From Chloroflexota bacterium (GTDB lineage: Bacteria; Chloroflexota; Anaerolineae; Anaerolineales; Villigracilaceae), in contig JACRBH010000094.1 of NCBI GenBank assembly GCA_016234535.1, positions 1 to 46,316 of the forward strand: a stretch of 46,316 bases of DNA. Reading direction: 5' to 3'. How positions within the stretch are numbered: the first letter of the stretch is position 1; every line of letters starts with the position of its first letter. This document shows positions 17,897 to 26,863 of the stretch, in pieces. The position numbers were made by a program, and so were the translations under genes. A model generated the notes under the pieces. It worked only from the letters and a program-made list of their open reading frames with translations, made no database searches and was not told the origin of the DNA.

Positions 17897-17962
17897 TAAT
17901 ACTCTTTTCTCGCATAAAATTCGGATCTACAAAACACCCACTAAAAGATAAAGAGGCAATCA

Positions 17963-20308
17963 ATGATCGAAATGGAAACCACATCTCCTGTACCAGAAGC
18001 AGAAGCAAAGCCGCGTTCAACGGGTGCGTTGATCCTGTTTTTGTTCTTTGTTCTTCCCATGCCGCTATGCCTGCTCGTTTATCATTTTGTGCTATGGTCA
18101 ACGGAACAAAGTGCGATCACTACTTTAAGTTTGAGGAATCTTGAATGGGCTGGGATGATCGGCCTTGCTGTGCAGGCTGTTTTGATGACGGGCATCACCG
18201 CCGCGTTGTGGCGCTTCACGGATGATGACCGTTTCAAGCCTGTATATGCGGGTTTGTTCGGCGCATCGGTGATGGCGTTCCCTGCTTTGCTTTTGCGTTT
18301 GCTTGGCCCAAACAATGACCAGCTTGGTTCCATTGCACAGATCATTATTTGTTTGATTGGCGCAGTCATTGTGATCTTGCTTCGTAGAAATAAAAACAAG
18401 ATCGAATGGGACAGCGCTTCATTGCCGTTTGGATTGGTCATTGCTGGAATTGGATTTTTACCATTTGTGATCTACGGATCGTTCGGTTCATTCGGTGACG
18501 CATTCCTGAGTCTGCTTGCGAGCATGGCGTTTGGATTCCTCGCCGCGACGTTGATTGAATCCACAACGGAGAATTTACTTTTGGACGGCGTCGGCATCGG
18601 CGCGGTGCTGGCGCTGCTTGCGTCGGCGCTGGGTTATGACGGTTCGCAATTGCTTCTGCTTGCAATCCTTCCATCGTTCGCGTTTGCCATCTCGTCGGTT
18701 ATGCCGTCCAAATTTGCGGCGGGCGCGGCGGCGTCTCTGCTGGCGTTTGCCGGGCTGGCCTTGTTCGACCCAACCGAGTTGACCATTGTCCTCGGTGACA
18801 TTGCTGGTATTGCCGCAAAAGCATCTGGCATCGTGGTCGCGGTTGGGACCGTCACCAGCCTCCTCGCGCTGATCCTGCGTTTCGTAACGGGAACAGGTTC
18901 GGGCGCGAGAGTGAAGCGCGCTGTCGGTTGGGCGGGGGCAGGCGTCACGTGGATTTTTGTCGTCACTGTTTTCTTCATGTTTGGCAATCCTGGAAATTAT
19001 GGCGACCGCCTTTTTGTCGTCATGAAAGATCAGGCCGATATTTCAGATGTGATGAAGATCGAAGACCGCGATGAAAGATTGAGCGCGGCCTATGAACAAC
19101 TGACCAGGTTCTCAAACACAACACAGGGCGAGCTGCGTGATTTCTTTGATACGGTTGGGGTCGAGTACACGCCATATTATTTGGAAAACGCGATGGAAGT
19201 GCGCGGCGGGACTTTGGTGCGACTCTATTTGATGACCCGCCCCGAAGTGGAGCGCGTCATTCCCAGCCCGAGGCTGCGTGCTGTTCCTGACGATGAATCT
19301 TCACCCGGATATATTTCCGAAGTCGATGGCAGCGTGCAGTGGAATATCTCCATGATCGGCGCAGACAAAGTGTGGGACGAGTTCAATGTGCGCGGCGAGG
19401 GCATCGTGGTCGGGCAATCTGACTCGGGCGTGGATGGGAATCACCCCGCCATTCACGATCAATATCGCGGCGTAACCCAGGGCGATGATTACAACTGGTT
19501 CGATCCGTGGGACGATACAATTTCGCCGAACGATGAAGGCGGACATGGCACGCATACGATGGGGACAATCGTCGGCGCAAATGGAATTGGCGTCGCTCCC
19601 AAAGCGCAATGGATCGGCTGTGTGAATTTGGATAGGAACCTTGCCAACCCTGCCTTGTATTTGGATTGTATGCAATTCATGCTTGCGCCGTTCCCGCATG
19701 GCGGCGACCCTTTGAAAGACGGCGACCCGACCAAAGCCGTGCATGTAATGAACAACTCATGGGGCTGTCCATCTCTTGAAGGCTGTGACCCGAACGCATT
19801 GTTATATGCGGCGGATAACTTAAGATATGCGGGCATCTTTGTGGTTGTATCCACTGGCAACGATGGGCCGATGTGCGAAACGATTGAGTCTCCGCTTTCT
19901 TTATACGACTCTGTTTTTTCAGTCGGTGCAATTGATCAAAGTGGGAATATCGCAGATTTCAGCAGCCGCGGGCCTGTCACTGCCGACGGCTCAAATCGGA
20001 TCAAGCCCGATATTGTTGCGCCCGGTGTGAATGTTCTTTCATCCACGCCGGAAGGGACGTATGCGGAATATAGCGGCACGTCGATGGCGGGACCGCATCT
20101 TGTGGGTGTGGTCGCGTTGATCTGGTCAGCCCAGCCTGAATTGATCGGCGATATCGATGCGACTGAAAAACTAATTCGGGATACTGCTCAACAATACGAA
20201 GGCAGTATTCCAGAACCATGCGCCAGTGGTGGAAAATCAAGTAATGTTTACGGCTATGGCGTTGTGGATGTGTACGAAGCGGTGAAGGAAGCTTTGATGA
20301 ATAAATAA
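17963..20308 (+). CDS. Polytopic membrane protein fused to an S8 subtilisin-like protease
   Basis: The 781 residues combine an N-terminal membrane block (about 20-341, roughly ten hydrophobic spans) with a segment resembling an I9-type propeptide (about 350-440). A full subtilisin domain follows (about 450-780). The catalytic triad is intact: Asp487 in QSDSGVD, His528 in GGHGTHT, Ser707 in YSGTSMAGPH, with oxyanion Asn633 in STGNDGP. It would be a membrane-anchored serine endopeptidase with the catalytic domain outside if the span number allows. Most subtilisins have only a signal peptide, so this architecture is unusual. ATG 17963 follows AAAGAGG. A perfect 42-bp palindrome begins 2 nt after its stop. 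Confidence 0.9.
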   Translation: MIEMETTSPVPEAEAKPRSTGALILFLFFVLPMPLCLLVYHFVLWSTEQSAITTLSLRNLEWAGMIGLAVQAVLMTGITAALWRFTDDDRFKPVYAGLFGASVMAFPALLLRLLGPNNDQLGSIAQIIICLIGAVIVILLRRNKNKIEWDSASLPFGLVIAGIGFLPFVIYGSFGSFGDAFLSLLASMAFGFLAATLIESTTENLLLDGVGIGAVLALLASALGYDGSQLLLLAILPSFAFAISSVMPSKFAAGAAASLLAFAGLALFDPTELTIVLGDIAGIAAKASGIVVAVGTVTSLLALILRFVTGTGSGARVKRAVGWAGAGVTWIFVVTVFFMFGNPGNYGDRLFVVMKDQADISDVMKIEDRDERLSAAYEQLTRFSNTTQGELRDFFDTVGVEYTPYYLENAMEVRGGTLVRLYLMTRPEVERVIPSPRLRAVPDDESSPGYISEVDGSVQWNISMIGADKVWDEFNVRGEGIVVGQSDSGVDGNHPAIHDQYRGVTQGDDYNWFDPWDDTISPNDEGGHGTHTMGTIVGANGIGVAPKAQWIGCVNLDRNLANPALYLDCMQFMLAPFPHGGDPLKDGDPTKAVHVMNNSWGCPSLEGCDPNALLYAADNLRYAGIFVVVSTGNDGPMCETIESPLSLYDSVFSVGAIDQSGNIADFSSRGPVTADGSNRIKPDIVAPGVNVLSSTPEGTYAEYSGTSMAGPHLVGVVALIWSAQPELIGDIDATEKLIRDTAQQYEGSIPEPCASGGKSSNVYGYGVVDVYEAVKEALMNK

Positions 20309-20310
20309 AC

Positions 20311-20352
20311 TTCACCCTGTAGCGCGACATTAATGTCGCGCTACAGGGTGAA
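20311..20352. repeat. Perfect 42-bp palindrome, family B copy 2
   Basis: Positions 20311-20331 are the exact reverse complement of 20332-20352, with no loop. The core reads GCGCGACATTAATGTCGCGC and the arms end TTCACCCTGTA / TACAGGGTGAA. The following ACTGTGTAACGTCAG matches the flank of copy 1. It could cruciform or act as a transcript hairpin, but no T-run follows. Confidence 0.9.
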
Positions 20353-20391
20353 CTGTGTAACGTCAGTTGCATAACAGGAAGGAGAATAAAT

Positions 20392-20877
20392 ATGACAAAA
20401 ACCCTGCGCCCCAAACTTCCCAAGGGTTATGTGGATAACCCCATCTCCGAAGTCCCCTGGGAGCATGTTGAAAAGCGATTGACTGAGTCGATCAATTATT
20501 GGTTATGTTCGGTCTATCCAGACGGCCGCCCGCATGTCGTCCCGCGCTGGGGCGCATACGTGGATGGAAAACTTTATTATGACGGCAGCCCTGAAACACG
20601 TCACGCCCGCAATCTTGAATCGAATCCAAAGGTGACTTTACATCTCGAAAGTGGAAATGACGTGGTCATCATGGAGGGGACATCACAACCCGCATCCAAA
20701 CCCGACCCGGAACTGGCCCAGCGACTATCAGCAGCTTACTGCGCCAAGTATGAGTCTGATGGGTATGCGCCGAAGCCAGACCAATGGGACGAAGGCGGCC
20801 TGTATGTTTTCACTCCACGCCAATGCCTCGCGTGGACAAAATTCTTCGAGAACCCAACCAAGTTTGTGTTTGAGTAA
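20392..20877 (+). CDS. Pyridoxamine 5'-phosphate oxidase-like flavin/F420-binding protein
   Basis: The 161 residues fit the split-barrel PNPOx-like fold: WLCSVYPDGRPHVVPRWGAYVDGKLYYDGSPETRHARNL is the usual cofactor-contacting half, followed by NPKVTLHLESGNDVVIMEG. Members bind FMN, F420 or haem. True PdxH needs additional C-terminal residues that I do not see, so the substrate is unknown. No membrane span or signal is present. AAGGAGA lies 6-12 nt upstream of ATG 20392. It is flanked by two family B palindromes. Confidence 0.82.
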   Translation: MTKTLRPKLPKGYVDNPISEVPWEHVEKRLTESINYWLCSVYPDGRPHVVPRWGAYVDGKLYYDGSPETRHARNLESNPKVTLHLESGNDVVIMEGTSQPASKPDPELAQRLSAAYCAKYESDGYAPKPDQWDEGGLYVFTPRQCLAWTKFFENPTKFVFE

Positions 20878-20881
20878 AACT

Positions 20882-20931
20882 GTACCGCGACATTTATGTC
20901 GCCTGCTTCGTGAGATAAATCTCGCGCTACA
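20882..20931. repeat. Imperfect palindromic repeat, family B copy 3
   Basis: GTACCGCGACATTTATGTCGC on the left pairs imperfectly with the right half, which carries GAGATAAATCTCGCGCTAC. The right half shows compensated changes (GAGATAAATCTC in place of GACATAAATGTC). It fills the gap between the PNPOx-like and LysE-like genes. Confidence 0.75.
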
Positions 20932-20942
20932 TAGGAATCGCA

Positions 20943-21554
20943 ATGTGGCTTTATCTTCTTCAAGGCATCGGTTATGGCCTCGCCGCCGCCTCTCAACCTG
21001 GACCATTCCAAACCTACATCATCTCCCAAACCTTGACTCGCGGCTGGAAGCGGACTCTGCCTGCCGCGCTCGCACCGCTCATCAGCGATGGGCCGATCAT
21101 TTTGCTCTGTGTGCTGGTGCTGAGTCAAGTCCCTGTGTGGCTGGAAAGATTTCTCTATATCGCGGGTGGGTTGTTTATTTTATACCTTGCCTATGGCACG
21201 TTTAAGTCATGGAAAAACTTTGACTCGCAACCATCGCAAACAGAATCCGCCGGGCGGCAAAGCATGCTCAAAGCCGCCTTGATGAATGCCCTCAGCCCCG
21301 GCCCTTATATTTTCTGGGCTTTAGTGACAGGTCCCATTTTGCTCAAAGGCTGGCGCGAAACGCCCATTAACGGGATTGGTTTTCTCGCAGGTTTTTACAC
21401 GACCCTGGTGTCCGGCCTCGCCGCGATCATTCTCGTTTTTGGCACCGCCGCAAAATTAGGGCCAAAGTTCAACCGCACCCTGCTTGGGATTTCCGCCATC
21501 ATGCTGTTTTGTTTCGGGATATACCAATTATGGCAGGGACTCCATCCCGCATAA
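20943..21554 (+). CDS. LysE/RhtB-family amino-acid exporter
   Basis: The 203 residues show about six membrane spans and the family's N-terminal pattern (GIGYGLAAASQPGPFQTYIISQTLTRG), with conserved PGP, followed by LAPLISDGPIILLCVLVLSQ and the ALMNALSPGPYIFWALVTGP repeat half. LysE/RhtB proteins export amino acids or other small polar molecules through the inner membrane. It starts 12 nt after a family B palindrome and has a weak ribosome site. The specific substrate cannot be read from sequence. Confidence 0.85.
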   Translation: MWLYLLQGIGYGLAAASQPGPFQTYIISQTLTRGWKRTLPAALAPLISDGPIILLCVLVLSQVPVWLERFLYIAGGLFILYLAYGTFKSWKNFDSQPSQTESAGRQSMLKAALMNALSPGPYIFWALVTGPILLKGWRETPINGIGFLAGFYTTLVSGLAAIILVFGTAAKLGPKFNRTLLGISAIMLFCFGIYQLWQGLHPA

Positions 21555-21947
21555 ACCTTTCAATACAATTACATATCAGCCGTCGGCCGTTTTCCCCACT
21601 ACTTTAGTTATAAGTGCGCTGGTATACTTAATTCACTCACCATACGCAGTGTCGTTCTGAGTAAAACCACGGCGGAACAAAACGCCGTTCAAAGCCAAAG
21701 AAACAAAAGCGACTTTCGTAGTGGATATTTATGTCGCCTGCAAGCCAAGCGACATAAATGTCGCATTACAGATTCTTGTTTCTTAGAAGCGCTCAGGGAA
21801 GCACGGCCTGGTGTGTAAGGTGAGTTAATCGATTGTTTGATAAAAAGACAGGCTGTGGAATTGTTGAAGGACTGAGGACATGGTTCTTCAGCCTGATTCT
21901 CCCTGACTGACGCACCATACTCCACTCAATACAGGCATGACAACAAC
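21555..21947. other. 393-nt intergenic region with one repeat
   Basis: No credible gene is seen; short open frames here lack coding character. It contains the family B palindrome at 21718-21770 and presumably the promoter of the sugar operon starting at 21948, though I cannot pick a convincing -35/-10 pair. Confidence 0.6.
21718..21770. repeat. Palindromic repeat, family B copy 4
   Basis: GTAGTGGATATTTATGTCGC and GCGACATAAATGTCGCATTAC face each other across a 12-nt spacer. This is the same design as the copy at 34727-34781, with small mismatches. Confidence 0.8.
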
Positions 21948-23972
21948 ATGAAACAAACATTTTCAGGAATTCTTGCAAGTATCGTTAATTGGATCAAAAA
22001 TATCACCTGGGCCGGGCTGGCTGTCGGTTTGGGATGCGCGATTCTACTGGCGATCATGGGCGAGGTCGTTTTGGTCGCCAATCTGGGTACCACGTTGGGG
22101 GTGAGTTTGTTTGCAGCCGCCATTTTACTGTTTACGGTAATCGTAGGCGCCGCCGGAAAACTCCCGCCGCCCGGCGATGATGATCTTGTCGTTATCCGAC
22201 AATACGTGATCCCATTTATCCTTATCGCTGCCAGCCTGGCATTGCTGGCTTATATCCTGCCGCGGGTGGAGAATATCCGATTAGACCGTTGGCAAAATTA
22301 CTACACCTTTGCGGGATGGGTGGTCAGCATTTTATTGTTTAGCAGCGGCGTGCTGGTGGCGACCCGCTGGCGTTTTCCCGGCATTCATTCCATTGGTCAA
22401 TTCCTGCGTGAAAATAAATGGGAAGCTCTGATTGTTATCGGGCTGTTCCTTCTGGCGCTATTTTTACGGATTTATAAACTGGACCAAATCCCTTATCCGT
22501 TCCTGAAAGACGAGGCTTGGGTTGGTCGCGAAGCTTTATATATTCTCAATGGAAACTTTTCAAACCTGTTCCAGCCGGGCTGGCAGGTTGATCCGCTATT
22601 GAATTCCGCGCCAATGGCGCTTTCGATTCGCATCTTTGGGAATACGATCTTTGGCAGCCGTCTTGCGCCGGTCTTATTTGGGACGTTCACAGTTATCCTG
22701 CTCTATTTTCTAACTCGTTCCATGTTCGATCAATTGACCGCCTTTCTTGCGGCATTGTGCATGGCGGCGATCCCTCCGCATATTCACTTTAGCCGCATGG
22801 GAGTCAGCAACATCACTGTCGCCTTTTGGGCCTGCTTCGTTTTCTGGTTGACTTATCGCGCCATCCAGAAGGGACGCGCAAGCGATTACCTGTGGGCCGG
22901 CATAGTGACCGGGCTTCCGTTGTATTCATATCTGGGCAGCCGCTTGATGTCCGCCATTGGGGCAGGCATGATTCTCTTTGCCATCCTCACCCAGCGCAAC
23001 TACCTGCGCACACAATGGAAAAACCTGCTGGTTTACGGTGTCATCCTATCCATTGTGGTTGCGCCAACGTTGTATATTTCCTACATGCACCCGGAGACCT
23101 TTATCGCGCGTTTCCACAGTGACAACATCTTTAGCAATCACTGGTTAATATCCGAGCCGGTCAATAGCGGCCGCAGCATGTCCGCAGCCTTGCTGGACCA
23201 GTTCAACAGGTCCACGATGGTGTTCGTTTCTCTTAGCGCCTGGGGTGGGTTCTATAATTCTCCCAAACCATTTTTGCTTCCAGTTGCCGCAGTTCTCCTG
23301 GTTTTTGGATTTGGATATTCGATATTTCGTGTGCGCGAGCTGCGTCATACACTTGTCCAGGTTTGGTTTTGGTCAATCGTTATTATCGGGAGCACCATAT
23401 TTGCCATTGCTCCAAATGCCGAAAGGATGGTGGGCGGTCTGCCCGCTGCCGCGCTTCTGGCCGCCATCGGTCTGGCAAAGATCGTGGAATTGTTGAAGCT
23501 CATGAAACTTGCCTCTCCTTCCGTGCTCAATGGTTTGGCGGCAGGCATCATGGCAATCGCCAGCCTGCAAAATGGATATTACTATCTGGTGGAATACCAG
23601 CAAACACGGGTTTTCGCTCACCCTTATGAAGAGTTTGAGACTGATACCAGCCTTTATGCGGCAAAACTCGGCCCGGATTATCGCATGTATATGTTGATCA
23701 CCCTGCCATTGGAAGTCATTCATTTCCCCGCGCACGATTATCTGGCCTATGATATCGAGGCCATTCAGTTGGATACGATCGATTCGGAAGTATTACAAGC
23801 ATTGCCAAAAGATAAGGGCATGGTGTTTTTCGCCATTCCTGAAAAGCGCGCTGAACTTGAGCAGGTGGCCGAATTCTTCCCCGGCGGCAAGTGGAGGGAA
23901 GTCCCGATGGTGCCAATTCCCAGTCAACCGCCAGCCGTTATGTACTATTCCTACGAGATTCCCGCTCCATAG
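21948..23972 (+). CDS. GT39-type (ArnT/PMT-like) membrane glycosyltransferase
   Basis: The 674 residues are strongly hydrophobic, with roughly a dozen spans. LFLRIYKLDQIPYPFLKDEAWVGREAL carries the acidic residues of the first loop seen in the GT39/ArnT superfamily, followed by IFGNTIFGSRLAPVLFG and LTRSMFDQLTAFLAAL. These enzymes move sugars from polyprenyl-phosphate carriers to lipids or proteins on the outer face of the membrane. An extra N-terminal block of four spans (1-150) precedes the usual core. It leads a tight cluster with an aminotransferase, acetyltransferase, GT2 and cupin, where the GT2 could make its polyprenyl-phosphate-sugar donor. Confidence 0.82.
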   Translation: MKQTFSGILASIVNWIKNITWAGLAVGLGCAILLAIMGEVVLVANLGTTLGVSLFAAAILLFTVIVGAAGKLPPPGDDDLVVIRQYVIPFILIAASLALLAYILPRVENIRLDRWQNYYTFAGWVVSILLFSSGVLVATRWRFPGIHSIGQFLRENKWEALIVIGLFLLALFLRIYKLDQIPYPFLKDEAWVGREALYILNGNFSNLFQPGWQVDPLLNSAPMALSIRIFGNTIFGSRLAPVLFGTFTVILLYFLTRSMFDQLTAFLAALCMAAIPPHIHFSRMGVSNITVAFWACFVFWLTYRAIQKGRASDYLWAGIVTGLPLYSYLGSRLMSAIGAGMILFAILTQRNYLRTQWKNLLVYGVILSIVVAPTLYISYMHPETFIARFHSDNIFSNHWLISEPVNSGRSMSAALLDQFNRSTMVFVSLSAWGGFYNSPKPFLLPVAAVLLVFGFGYSIFRVRELRHTLVQVWFWSIVIIGSTIFAIAPNAERMVGGLPAAALLAAIGLAKIVELLKLMKLASPSVLNGLAAGIMAIASLQNGYYYLVEYQQTRVFAHPYEEFETDTSLYAAKLGPDYRMYMLITLPLEVIHFPAHDYLAYDIEAIQLDTIDSEVLQALPKDKGMVFFAIPEKRAELEQVAEFFPGGKWREVPMVPIPSQPPAVMYYSYEIPAP

Positions 23973-23985
23973 AGGTTTCAGCAAA

Positions 23986-25104
23986 ATGATCCCAGTCAAC
24001 GAGCCGCGTATTGGCGAAAAGGAAATTGCTTACGTAAATGAATGTCTTCAGACCGGCTGGATTTCATCCGAAGGCCGCTTCATTGATGCCTTCGAACGTC
24101 AGTGGGCCGCTTACTGCAGAATGAAGTTTGGGATCGCTGTCAGCAACGGCACGACTGCGCTCGAGCTGGCAGTGGAAAGCCTCGACCTGAAACCCGGCGA
24201 CGAAGTCATCCTCCCATCGTTCACGATCATCTCATGCGCCCAGGCTGTCGTTTACGGCGGCGGGATTCCCGTCCTCGTGGATTGTGATCCGCATACCTGG
24301 TGCATGGATGTTTCCCAAATCGAAGCAAAGATCAACCCGCGGACTCGCGCGATTATGCCGGTTCACATCTATGGACATCCGGTCGATATGGACCCGCTGC
24401 TGGTCCTGTCCGAAAAGCATCATCTCACCCTGATAGAAGACGCCGCTGAGGCGCATGGCGCGGAATACAAAGGATGCCGCTGCGGAAGTTTCGGTCACAT
24501 CAGTTGTTTCAGTTTTTATGCCAACAAGATCATCACCACCGGCGAAGGCGGAATGCTGCTGACGAATGATGAATCAACTGCCGTCCGCCTGCGCTCGCTG
24601 CGGAACCTTGCCTTCAAAAAGGAACGTCGTTTTTATCACACAGAACTGGGGCATAACTTTCGCTTGACTAACATGCAAGCCGCCTTGGGCCTGGCGCAGC
24701 TTGAACATATCGAAGAGTCACTTCAACATAAACGCTGGCTTGGAAAAACCTATACAGAAAAATTAAGTCATCTTGACGGATTGCAACTGCCAGTGGAGGA
24801 AGATTGGGCAAAAAATGTTTATTGGATGTACGGTATTGTATTGGATGAAAAAATTGGAATTGATGCCGTTGAATTTGCCCGCAGATTATCCGCGCGCGGA
24901 ATCATGACCCGCCCATTTTTTCTTGGAATGCACGAACAACCCGTCTTGCAGGCAAAAGGATTCTTTCACGGAGAAAGTTATCCAATAACTGAAAGAATCT
25001 CCCGTCAGGGACTTTACCTTCCCAGCGGCATGACGTTGACCGAAGCACAACTGAATGAAGTCTGCGCGGGCGTGGAGGCGGAGTGGCAGTCCCTCAACGG
25101 GTAG
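23986..25104 (+). CDS. DegT/DnrJ/EryC1/StrS sugar aminotransferase
   Basis: The start is ATG 23986 (372 residues); the open frame continues upstream only inside the GT39 gene. The protein matches PLP-dependent sugar aminotransferases: IPVNEPRIGEKEIAYVNECLQTGWISSEG, SNGTTALELAVESL, EDAAEAHGAEYKG, and the PLP lysine in FSFYANKIITTGEGG. The closest look is perosamine-synthase type, which converts a 4-keto sugar nucleotide to a 4-amino sugar. AGAGG precedes the start, and the 3' end overlaps the acetyltransferase gene by 22 nt. Together they would make an N-acetylated amino sugar for a surface glycan. Confidence 0.88.
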   Translation: MIPVNEPRIGEKEIAYVNECLQTGWISSEGRFIDAFERQWAAYCRMKFGIAVSNGTTALELAVESLDLKPGDEVILPSFTIISCAQAVVYGGGIPVLVDCDPHTWCMDVSQIEAKINPRTRAIMPVHIYGHPVDMDPLLVLSEKHHLTLIEDAAEAHGAEYKGCRCGSFGHISCFSFYANKIITTGEGGMLLTNDESTAVRLRSLRNLAFKKERRFYHTELGHNFRLTNMQAALGLAQLEHIEESLQHKRWLGKTYTEKLSHLDGLQLPVEEDWAKNVYWMYGIVLDEKIGIDAVEFARRLSARGIMTRPFFLGMHEQPVLQAKGFFHGESYPITERISRQGLYLPSGMTLTEAQLNEVCAGVEAEWQSLNG

Positions 25105-25697
25105 GGCGTCCATTGTTTACGCTCAAACCGCTTTCATCTGTTGATATAGACGCGGTCGTAAAGCTCCATCGATCCGCAATGGGATATTCATTCAACAGCC
25201 GCCTGGGGGCAAAACATTTGGCATATCTTTATTCCCAAATTCAACAAGATGAAACTTGCTTGGGTACTGTTGCGGTTACGGATGAAAAAGTGATCGGCGT
25301 GGTCAGTGCAGTGTTGACTCCACAATACTTCAAAGAAAAAGTTTTTTCATCCATGTCGTTTCAACGCTGGATCTCGCTTGCAGGCCGTCTTGTAATTCAA
25401 CCGAGCCTGTGGTTCGAGTTGTGGCAAGGCCGGGCGTTGGATCATCCAGTGATATATAAAAATATGGAAGTCAAGCCAACGCTGATAGCCATCGCAGTGG
25501 ATGCATCTGCGCGGCAAGCTGGTGTGGGCCGCGCGCTGGTTCAGTCAGTGGACGATTTTTTTCGTCAACTCGCCCAGCCTTTTTATCACCTCGATACGCG
25601 CGCGGACAATTCGACTGCGCGCGCTTTTTATCATCGGCTGGGCTTCGTGGAACATGAACGCCGCGGGCGTGATTTGATTTTAGTGAAGGAACTTTAA
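25083..25697 (+). CDS. GNAT-family N-acetyltransferase
   Basis: Starts at GTG 25083, with GGAGG 4 nt upstream inside the end of the aminotransferase gene. The 204 residues end in a GNAT core: TLIAIAVDASARQAGVGRALVQSVDDFF matches the acetyl-CoA-binding A motif (RxxGVG), and LDTRADNSTARAFYHRLGFVEHER is the B-motif end. The 22-nt overlap with the aminotransferase suggests translational coupling and acetylation of the amino sugar it makes. It could instead act on another amine; this cannot be settled from sequence. Confidence 0.82.
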   Translation: MAVPQRVGRPLFTLKPLSSVDIDAVVKLHRSAMGYSFNSRLGAKHLAYLYSQIQQDETCLGTVAVTDEKVIGVVSAVLTPQYFKEKVFSSMSFQRWISLAGRLVIQPSLWFELWQGRALDHPVIYKNMEVKPTLIAIAVDASARQAGVGRALVQSVDDFFRQLAQPFYHLDTRADNSTARAFYHRLGFVEHERRGRDLILVKEL

Positions 25698-25700
25698 AGC

Positions 25701-26453
25701 ATGTCCGAGAAGATCACAAGCGTTACCATTATCATGCCCACCTTCAATGAGGCTGGCAACATCGCAGATTTGATCTGCGAATCTGTTGCATCGGTTCATG
25801 ATGCGGGGATCGAGGATATCGAAATTTTAGTGGTGGATGATGACTCACCGGATCACACCTGGGAGATCGCATCAACCCTGACCTGCGAGCCTGCCACCGT
25901 CCGAGTGATTCGCCGCATGAGTGAGCATGGTCTTACCAAATCCCTGCGCGATGGCATTTCCCAAGCCAGGCACGATGTTGTCGTCTGGCTGGACTGTGAC
26001 TTCTCGCATCCCCCGCAGCGGATTCCACAATTGCTTTACATGCTTGAACAGGGATTCGACATCGCTGTCAATTCGCGCTACACCATCGGCGGCGGCGAGG
26101 AGCGCGAAGGCAAGGGCGGTTTTCTTCAGCTTGTATTAAGCCGCATCCTCAACTGGAGCGTACGCTTCCTGCTCTACCCCGCGTTTTCAGACTATACCAG
26201 CGGCTTTGTGGCAGTGCGCCGCCACGTGCTGGATGCCCTGCCTTTGCGTGGTGACTATGGCGAATATTTCGTGGATTTTATCTTTCGCGCCCTGCGCTCA
26301 AAATACCGTGTCTGTGAACTGCCTTATTGGGCCGCTCCGCGCAGAAGCGGCGAATCAAAGACCGGCTCCAGCTTGTGGCAATACTGGCGGCGTGGTCGAA
26401 AATATTTATGGACGGTTCTCCGTCTTCGGCTGGAGACCTTCCGCGGAGGTTAA
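25701..26453 (+). CDS. GT2 family glycosyltransferase, dolichol-phosphate-mannose-synthase-like
   Basis: The 250 residues match GT2 synthases that transfer a sugar from a nucleotide donor to a polyprenyl phosphate. IIMPTFNEAGNIADLI begins the fold, VVDDDSPDHTWEIA is the nucleotide-binding DxD-like region, and VVWLDCDFSHPPQRIPQLL contains the metal-binding acidic pair. GGGEEREGKGGFLQLVLSRILNW resembles DPM1-type proteins. There is no long C-terminal membrane domain, so it is soluble or peripheral. It starts 4 nt after the acetyltransferase and probably feeds the GT39 enzyme at the head of the cluster. Confidence 0.87.
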   Translation: MSEKITSVTIIMPTFNEAGNIADLICESVASVHDAGIEDIEILVVDDDSPDHTWEIASTLTCEPATVRVIRRMSEHGLTKSLRDGISQARHDVVVWLDCDFSHPPQRIPQLLYMLEQGFDIAVNSRYTIGGGEEREGKGGFLQLVLSRILNWSVRFLLYPAFSDYTSGFVAVRRHVLDALPLRGDYGEYFVDFIFRALRSKYRVCELPYWAAPRRSGESKTGSSLWQYWRRGRKYLWTVLRLRLETFRGG

Positions 26454-26457
26454 TTAT

Positions 26458-26862
26458 ATGAGCGACGATCTCGAGATCATTCAATCTGATGGCATGATAT
26501 TCTGTTATATCGTCCGTCGTAATTTCCGCCCTTCCCATACAACCTTCATCACGCCGCCGGAAGCAAGACAACAGGTCGGTTTCATTGTATACCCGGCAGA
26601 CAGCACGATCACGCGCCATTCTCATAAGGCGCTGGAACGGCATCTGATCGGCATGTCTGAAGTGCTTGTCGTGCGGACCGGTCACTGCCAGATCGAAGTC
26701 TATGACGATGGCCATCAACTCGTCGCAGTGCGCGACCTGTACGAGAACGATGTTGTTCTGATGGTCGGTGGCGGACATGGTTTTAAGATCATAGAAGATA
26801 CAGTTTTGCTTGAGATCAAGCAGGGCCCTTATCTCGGCGTGAATGACAAGGAAGTTTTTTGA
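26458..26862 (+). CDS. Cupin-fold protein of the sugar cluster
   Basis: The start is ATG 26458, 8 nt after GGAGG (CGGAGGTTAATTATATG); the longer open frame overlaps the GT2 gene. The 134 residues show a cupin pattern with histidines and acids (ITRHSHKALERHLIGMSEVLVVRTGHCQIEVYDD, then ENDVVLMVGGGHGFKIIEDTVLLEIKQGPY). It could be a sugar-nucleotide isomerase or epimerase of the cupin class, or only a binding protein. FdtA/WxcM motifs are not clearly present, so I name only the fold. It is the last gene of the operon and is followed by an inverted repeat. Confidence 0.78.
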   Translation: MSDDLEIIQSDGMIFCYIVRRNFRPSHTTFITPPEARQQVGFIVYPADSTITRHSHKALERHLIGMSEVLVVRTGHCQIEVYDDGHQLVAVRDLYENDVVLMVGGGHGFKIIEDTVLLEIKQGPYLGVNDKEVF

Positions 26863-26863
26863 C

